Source: Nipponacmea schrenckii
Lineage: Eukaryota > Mollusca > Gastropoda > Lottiidae
Assembly (NCBI GenBank): GCA_030562195.1
Contig: JAUJPP010000005.1
Coordinates: forward strand, 5,390,826 to 5,454,825
Reading direction: 5' to 3'
DNA length: 64,000 nucleotides
Positions 59,028 through 64,000 of the stretch are shown in pieces. The notes below the pieces were generated by a model that saw nothing but the letters and a program-made list of their open reading frames with translations, was not told the DNA's origin and made no database searches. The translations under genes and the position numbers were made by a program. The number at the start of each line of letters is the position of its first letter. The first letter of the stretch is position 1.

Positions 59028-59834
59028 ATGTGGAATAACCAAGGAGGAGGGTTTGATGGCGGTGGGGGTGGATTCCAATCGCCCGGTGGGTTCGGAACTC
59101 CGCAGCAATCACAAGAAAAAAAGGGAGCTAGGTCAAGAGCTCAAAATATTTTGCCCTGTACAGTTGCTCAAGTGTTCAATGCAACACAAAATGAAGACAA
59201 ATTTTTCACGGGAGACACAGAAATGTTACAAATTACCATTGTGGGGTTGGTAAGAACAGTTAAAGAGTCGCAGACGAGAATAGATTATGAAGTTGATGAC
59301 ATGACCGGTCCACCAATCGAAGTCAAACAGTTTGTGGACAATGATGACAGCGTTCCTGAGGAAGAAAGAGTTCCAACGATGAGAGAAAATACGTATGTAC
59401 GAGTTAGCGGACATGTTCGATCGTTTGGTGGCAAGCGAAGCATTGTGGCTTACAAAATGGTACCTGTTTTAGACATGAATGAATTATCTTGTCATATGTT
59501 GGAGATCATACATAGCCATCTTGTTTTGACTTCGTCGCCGAGTATGATGTCCGCGACAGGAGATGCCAGTGGTAACATGTCCATGAATTATGGTTCCTTC
59601 AACAACAATGATAGCGGAGGAGGGGGAATCATCGGACTGACTCCTATTCAAAACCAAATTCATCTCATCATTAAAAGCAACCCGTCAGAAACTGGTGCCA
59701 ATGTAGCTTCAGTATGTCAGAACTTGAAAGGAGTTCCACCAAAAGCTGTCAAAGAGGCAATCGATTTCTTAAGTAGTGAAGGACACATTTACTCTACGAT
59801 AGATGAGGATCATTATAAAGCAACAGATGGTTAA
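59028..59834 (+). CDS. RPA2: Replication protein A 32-kDa subunit (intronless)
   Basis: Middle subunit of the RPA single-stranded DNA-binding heterotrimer in replication and repair. The 268-aa product has the family layout: a Gly/Ser/Gln-rich phosphorylatable N-terminus (MWNNQGGGFDGG, then QSPGGFGTP), OB fold DBD-D at about 45-175 (RAQNILPCTVAQVF, LQITIVGLVRTV, YVRVSGHVRSFGGKRSIVA, MLEIIHSHLVL) and a C-terminal winged helix from about 205 (LTPIQNQIHLIIKS, AIDFLSSEGHIYSTIDEDHYK). Length and order match vertebrate RPA2. No intron interrupts the coding sequence, unlike most genes here, so a retroposed origin is possible, though it is intact. An E2F-like site lies about 90 bp upstream. Confidence 0.96.
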   Translation: MWNNQGGGFDGGGGGFQSPGGFGTPQQSQEKKGARSRAQNILPCTVAQVFNATQNEDKFFTGDTEMLQITIVGLVRTVKESQTRIDYEVDDMTGPPIEVKQFVDNDDSVPEEERVPTMRENTYVRVSGHVRSFGGKRSIVAYKMVPVLDMNELSCHMLEIIHSHLVLTSSPSMMSATGDASGNMSMNYGSFNNNDSGGGGIIGLTPIQNQIHLIIKSNPSETGANVASVCQNLKGVPPKAVKEAIDFLSSEGHIYSTIDEDHYKATDG

Positions 59835-61548
59835 AAGAGACTTGATTTTCATATATTTGCCAGTTGTTTCCAACAAGAATATATAGTTATTGCCCTTTGT
59901 TGGACTAAAAATCTCATTTGTTTATATGAAGGTGCCCTAACCTCATATTGATCAGCTTAGTCATAGAAGACTGATTGGATGAGATAATCTGTGGATATTA
60001 AGAAATTAAACTAGACAAAAGTCAACAGTTTCAATGTTGTATTAAAATTATGTAAAATGCTTTGGAGAAAGATGATAGTTTTCTCCAGTGTAAATTCTGT
60101 TATTAAAAATCTTATTTTGTAAGCTTGTCTTGTTGTTGAAGGGTAAAGAATTCGTAGATCTGACCACCAACTTGTATCAAAAGCCTGGCATCTTTATTAG
60201 CCCACAAAGTGCAGAAGAGTAGGATGTGAAACTCCATTCATTTCATTTATCAAAAGCCTCTAATGAAATTTGGAAACAGACGCTGAATAAAATGTGATAT
60301 GCCAGTCATTATATTTATGATGTAGAAATTTTATAACTCTCTAGTTGGGATGTTTGAGGGTGAATTGAGACAAGTCCCAATGAAAGCAGTGTCCTGTCAC
60401 AGGGCTGTGATAGTCCCTTATCTTGGGGTATGAGGACCAATGTGTCTGAGAGGGGGTCCTTGAAATATCTGCTTGGAAAAATACCTTTATAGTTACCTTC
60501 TTTCCTTCATGACACATGGAACAGTCTTTTTCGGTCGAGAAGTTGCAGAAAAATAGGAGGAACAACTTCTTTTCATTTCATTTACTGTCAATAAAATGCT
60601 CCTGTCCAACATCTAGGAGGGGACTTTCACCAGCAAATACATAGTATCCGCATGGTATATCTAGGGCTATGAAAAATCTTAGCTTGTTTATAGCCCAGAA
60701 CAAATTGAAAATATTCTTTTATCGCAACCAGCAGTTCATTAATGACCAGACTTACAAAATACTGTCTGGTAGATTGGGACTACAGTTAATACAAAAATAC
60801 AATGACAGACTTATATCACTCAAAAATTGTTCAAGAAATATAAAAGTAAATGAGCAATATTCATCTTTTACTTGATAAAAATTTAATAAAATAAACTAAC
60901 ATTTTTGTTTTCAAACTAGCAAGACATGTAAACCATAAATTAAGGACATAGAAAATATTCTTGAGTATGAAGATACCCCAAGATCCTGAATTAAAAACAA
61001 GAAAAAGGCACGTAAATTGAAAGACTTAGAATTAAGTATAAAAAAGCATCAATACAAATATAAACATACACAAAATATGTACGAAAATCGTAATAAAGGG
61101 GCTTTCACACTTAAGCAATCACCAATGCATGGTTGAATCTAATGACCACTGTTCTTATTTTCAACCATATGTAACTGATGACCACTATGGTGGTAGAGCA
61201 CCTTATAACGTGTTTCCCGTTATATATAATATATAAAACATCAATATAAAGAAATGATACCCTGTAAAAGAATTTAAAGCAGTTGATAAGAGTTGTCCTT
61301 ACACTAGATAGCTACCAGTTGTGTATGGTTGCATAATGTATATCGGTCATAAGTTTTATACTCAATTATCCAGCCACTTTCATTATTCCCAGCCATACAC
61401 AACTGGTGATAGCTATAGTGTCAGGACCTCCTTTTACGATGTACAGAATTATATTCAATATAAAATAACAGTCATGGCTCCTTTAACCCAGAGAAATTCT
61501 TCTAATGTATATCACAGTAATGCTTGTTGTGGATTGGCTGGATCAGGG
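59835..61548. other. Region between RPA2 and the PAF-acetylhydrolase-like gene
   Basis: AATAAA near 60283 could end RPA2. A SINE-tail fragment lies at 60196-60247 (AGCCCACAAAGTGCAGAAGA, ACTCCATTCATTTC), with another TTTTCATTTCATTT near 60570. The rest is AT-rich without a recognised exon. Confidence 0.5.
61292..61430. repeat. Imperfect inverted repeat, about 36-bp arms
   Basis: GATAGCTACCAGTTGTGTAT (61306 on) pairs with CATACACAACTGGTGATAGC (61394 on), extended by GTCCTTACACTA and TAGTGTCAGGAC. The loop is about 65 nt. It lies downstream of the PAF-acetylhydrolase stop and may be in its 3' UTR. Confidence 0.75.
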
Positions 61549-62747
61549 TCATGTGACTTGGACGGGCATATTCACATTCGTTCCATTGATTATCAGGTAA
61601 TGGTTGCCATCTAAAATATCGGAGAACTTTTCTCCAGGCAGATCTAAAGAGTAAAATTAAATTTTAAAAGCTTGCTAAGAGAGGGAAATTATGCCTAGCA
61701 CACCTACTATTATTTGAAAAGATATCAGGGGCAATTACCCAAGATTATAGCAGTATTGTTCAATTTCAAATTTGGACAGAATGCATCCCTATCAGATAGA
61801 ACACTAAGGTTAAAAGAAACAAGAGCAATAACTCTATCACTAACCAAAATATTTTCTAAAGAAGCCTATATTTGGTTTGAAAACAAACCCAGTTACTCGA
61901 ATTCTCATTCAATTAGGAACTGTAGATAATTTATTGAAGCATAGAAAAATAAGTTTAAAAACATGGGCAATAACTCTATCACTCACCGAAATGTTTTCTG
62001 AGGAAGCCCACAGTAGCCTGAGCACTGGTGCCAAAAGCTAGTTTTGGGTTTAAAGTATACCTGACAGTCATTACCCTCCCGAGAAGTTTGTTAGCTATAA
62101 ACTGGAAGTCACTGATACTTTGGTGACAGGTTCCTCTGAAATTAACATCAATTGAAATGAGAAACTCTTAAATTTTGGGGACCGGTTGTAGCTCAGTTGG
62201 TTAGATTGTTTGTTATCTTTATGTGAAGTCATTTGCATGATTAAGTCAAATAAATCATGGTCATAAGTTCTAATCCCAGTCAGCATGTGAAGGTTGAGTT
62301 ATCCCAGCTTTAAATGGGAATGGATAATCCAGGAAAGACTAATGCCACGAGTTTTGGGTTTGAAATTCACATACTTGACAGTTATCATCCTGCGATCAAC
62401 CTCATTCGTTAAAAATCTATTCATTGATTTAATATTATCAACCCATTGGAAGGTCTCGTAGTTCACCATTAATACAGGCTGGTTAACCTTACTGTAGACT
62501 TGTTCATCCAGTGGTAACATCCAGCCATCTATTACCACTCCAACTCTGAAGGTCAAATAAAGGTCAGAATAAATTACACAATGTCTCAAACAATTTACAC
62601 ATATCAGATTTTTTCTACTTCTAAACAAGAATTGATAAGCTTCAGATATACTCACTTGAATCGTGGGTCTTTTGATAGTGTACATAAGCATGTGGATCCT
62701 CCAAATGAGTGACCAATCACAGAGACTTGAGACAGATCTAGGCTATT
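61549..62747 (-). CDS. PLA2G7: Platelet-activating-factor acetylhydrolase-like (3' part)
   Basis: Ser-dependent phospholipase that removes the sn-2 acetyl or oxidised acyl group from PAF-like phospholipids; the plasma form is secreted. Exons seen (minus): 62747-62656, 62545-62375, 62135-61987, 61643-61549, all in phase, about 168 codons. The whole triad is visible: Ser in VIGHSFGGS, Asp in VVIDGWMLPLDEQVYS, His in GTCHQSISDF. LAFGTSAQATVGFLRKHF and LIINGTNVN correspond to the vertebrate C-terminal region. The N-terminal half, including any signal peptide, was not found between 62.75 and 64.0 kb and probably lies beyond the window. A cytosolic PAFAH2-type assignment is the main alternative. 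Confidence 0.9.
62178..62365 (+). mobile_element. tRNA-derived SINE in a PAF-acetylhydrolase intron
   Basis: The head has an A box (TTGTAGCTCAGTTGGTTAGA) and a B-box-like ATAAGTTCTAATCCCAG. The body has CCCAGCTTTAAATGGGAATG, AATCCAGGAAAGACTAATGC. It is related to the SINE at 18.67 kb. It lies between exons 62545-62375 and 62135-61987. Confidence 0.85.
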
Positions 62748-62749
62748 CT

Positions 62750-64000
62750 GTAATGAAAATGAACAATGACCTGATTATACAAGTTCGACAGTCGAATAAA
62801 TTTTACAATGCCCTGACTAAACAAGTTCGATAGTAAAATAAATTTCACAATGCCCTGACCAATCAGGTTTGATAGTTTATTGAATTGCACAATGCCCTGA
62901 TTAGACAGGTTTGATAATAAATTGTTGCCACACCTTAGTATGCATTGTTATCAAGAGCATACCACACAAAGATACTAAAAATATCTTTAAATACCTGACT
63001 ATTATTTACTTACTGTTGACAATTTGACTCTATGTGGGCAGGGTTATATACATTTTAACCTTTTGAAAGTACAAAGTTGAACGTTTGAAGCCTTATATAG
63101 CTGATAATGTTTAGTACAATTAAAGGGATGGATATGAGGTTTTCTAAATTAATTATGTATATCAGGAATACTGATAGAGTAAATAAGCACCATTCTAATT
63201 TTCAGCTAGATATCTGTGGTTCCTGCGATTCCACTAAAGCTAAGTGTTGGATGACGTTGCTAATCACAATGTCTGCTTATATCATATTATGACTTTGTTT
63301 TAGCAACGTCAAGAAGCGCTTAGCTTTATTAGATGACACCCCCCTCCCCCCCCAAAAGGAAAAGGATCTACTTATATGCTTAATATCACTATACAGACCT
63401 TTAAATTTATGAAATATTTTACTATTATGAAACGTTGCCATTGACAACAAAAGTGTTAACAATAGAGACTTTTAAATAGAATCATAATACAAGCGCACGA
63501 AGGTCAAACCTGTGGATTATAATTTAACTGGAAATATAAAGAAATGTGTTATTCTATTCGTAACTTCACAGTGTCAAGTTGTTTCTACCTTTGTCTTATT
63601 ATACCTTGACACCAATAGCCACTTTTATTGTATCACAGAATAAACTTAGTGTCTAGACTGAAGCCCTGTGACAGATCCCTCGACAGTTAGAAACAAGGGC
63701 TTGATTTTACTAATGGGATTATAACTGAATGATTTCACTTAAGGCTAATAGAGAAGGCAATAAAATGGATGTGGTTTAATAGTAAACAATCCACTTAGTT
63801 AGATTAGTGGCCCTGGTCCAGATTCACTGATTACTAGACTTATAGTATACACACATACTTATAGCTTATACTGATTTATTCAACCAAAACATGTTTAATA
63901 ATCCATATAATACCTTTAACATGTACCAAGGTAAATACTATTAACTTTGAACCTGTTATATTTTAGGGGCAAACGATTTACATTTATGGGTCAGGTTTAC
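62750..64000. other. Upstream part of the PAF-acetylhydrolase locus
   Basis: Three or four short CAATGCCCTGA(C/T)(T/C)A(A/G)ACA repeats at 62.76-62.92 kb. A partial MITE-like copy lies at 63.11-63.33 kb (TTCCTGCGATTCCACTAAAG; inner pair GACGTTGCTAA and TTAGCAACGTC). A SINE remnant (GATCCCTCGACAGTTAG) is near 63676. No further exon recognised. Confidence 0.5.

Noticed and set aside
61321..61614. 97-codon plus-strand frame rich in Tyr/Ser
   Set aside because: It overlaps, antisense, the well-supported last exon of the PAF-acetylhydrolase gene and an inverted repeat.
62061..62074. A 14-nt 'intron' between two PAF-acetylhydrolase segments
   Set aside because: Reading straight through keeps the frame and aligns with the family; it is one exon, 61987-62135.

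Overview
This is animal nuclear DNA: AT-rich, with short exons separated by long introns (GT..AG borders), many minisatellites, SINEs and foldback elements. Gene content (E2F, peflin, DRC12, SLC22, a TIR/ARM/SAM protein, RPA2, PAF-acetylhydrolase) and a SINE type common in marine invertebrates point to a lophotrochozoan, most likely a gastropod mollusc. The species is inferred, not read.

Layout. 1-4.2 kb: tandem repeats and AT-rich DNA. 4.29-8.30 kb (-): a complete seven-exon E2F1/2/3-type gene with two E2F-like sites just upstream, and an inverted decayed copy of its own exon 6 in intron 1. 8.7-15.3 kb: intergenic. 15.35-17.84 kb (+): five-exon peflin gene; intron 3 holds a SINE and a perfect 47-bp-arm hairpin. 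19.6-20.2 kb (+): DRC12/CCDC153, an axonemal coiled-coil protein. 21.65-26.03 kb: a 4.4 kb palindrome with two 1.47 kb arms. 26.9-32.6 kb: minisatellites. 33.37-34.63 kb (+): a trypsin-fold protein that seems to have lost its catalytic His. 35.4-37.2 kb: 52-bp and 36-bp arrays. 38.2-38.8 kb (+): last two exons of a small cysteine-rich, CLIP-like protein. 39.42-44.02 kb (+): complete eleven-exon SLC22 transporter. 44.66-47.4 kb: about 13 degenerate tRNA-like units, many with A box, B box and T-run. 47.6-51.7 kb: minisatellites around a TTC32-like TPR gene (-) whose last exon looks broken. 53.1-58.3 kb (-): a nine-exon ARM-TIR-SAM gene. 59.0-59.8 kb (+): intronless RPA2, divergent from it. 61.55-62.75 kb (-): 3' part of a PAF-acetylhydrolase (PLA2G7-like) gene with its catalytic triad visible.

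Themes. E2F and RPA2 are a regulator and a typical S-phase target; both have TTTCCCGC-type sites near their starts, which suggests autoregulation and target regulation. The ARM-TIR-SAM gene reorders the SARM1 domains and keeps a candidate NADase glutamate, so it is a candidate innate-immune or NAD+-signalling factor. The most unusual non-coding item is the tRNA-like array downstream of SLC22. Exon models were built by hand from reading frame and splice signals; phases are consistent throughout for E2F, peflin, SLC22, ARM-TIR-SAM and the visible part of PLA2G7.
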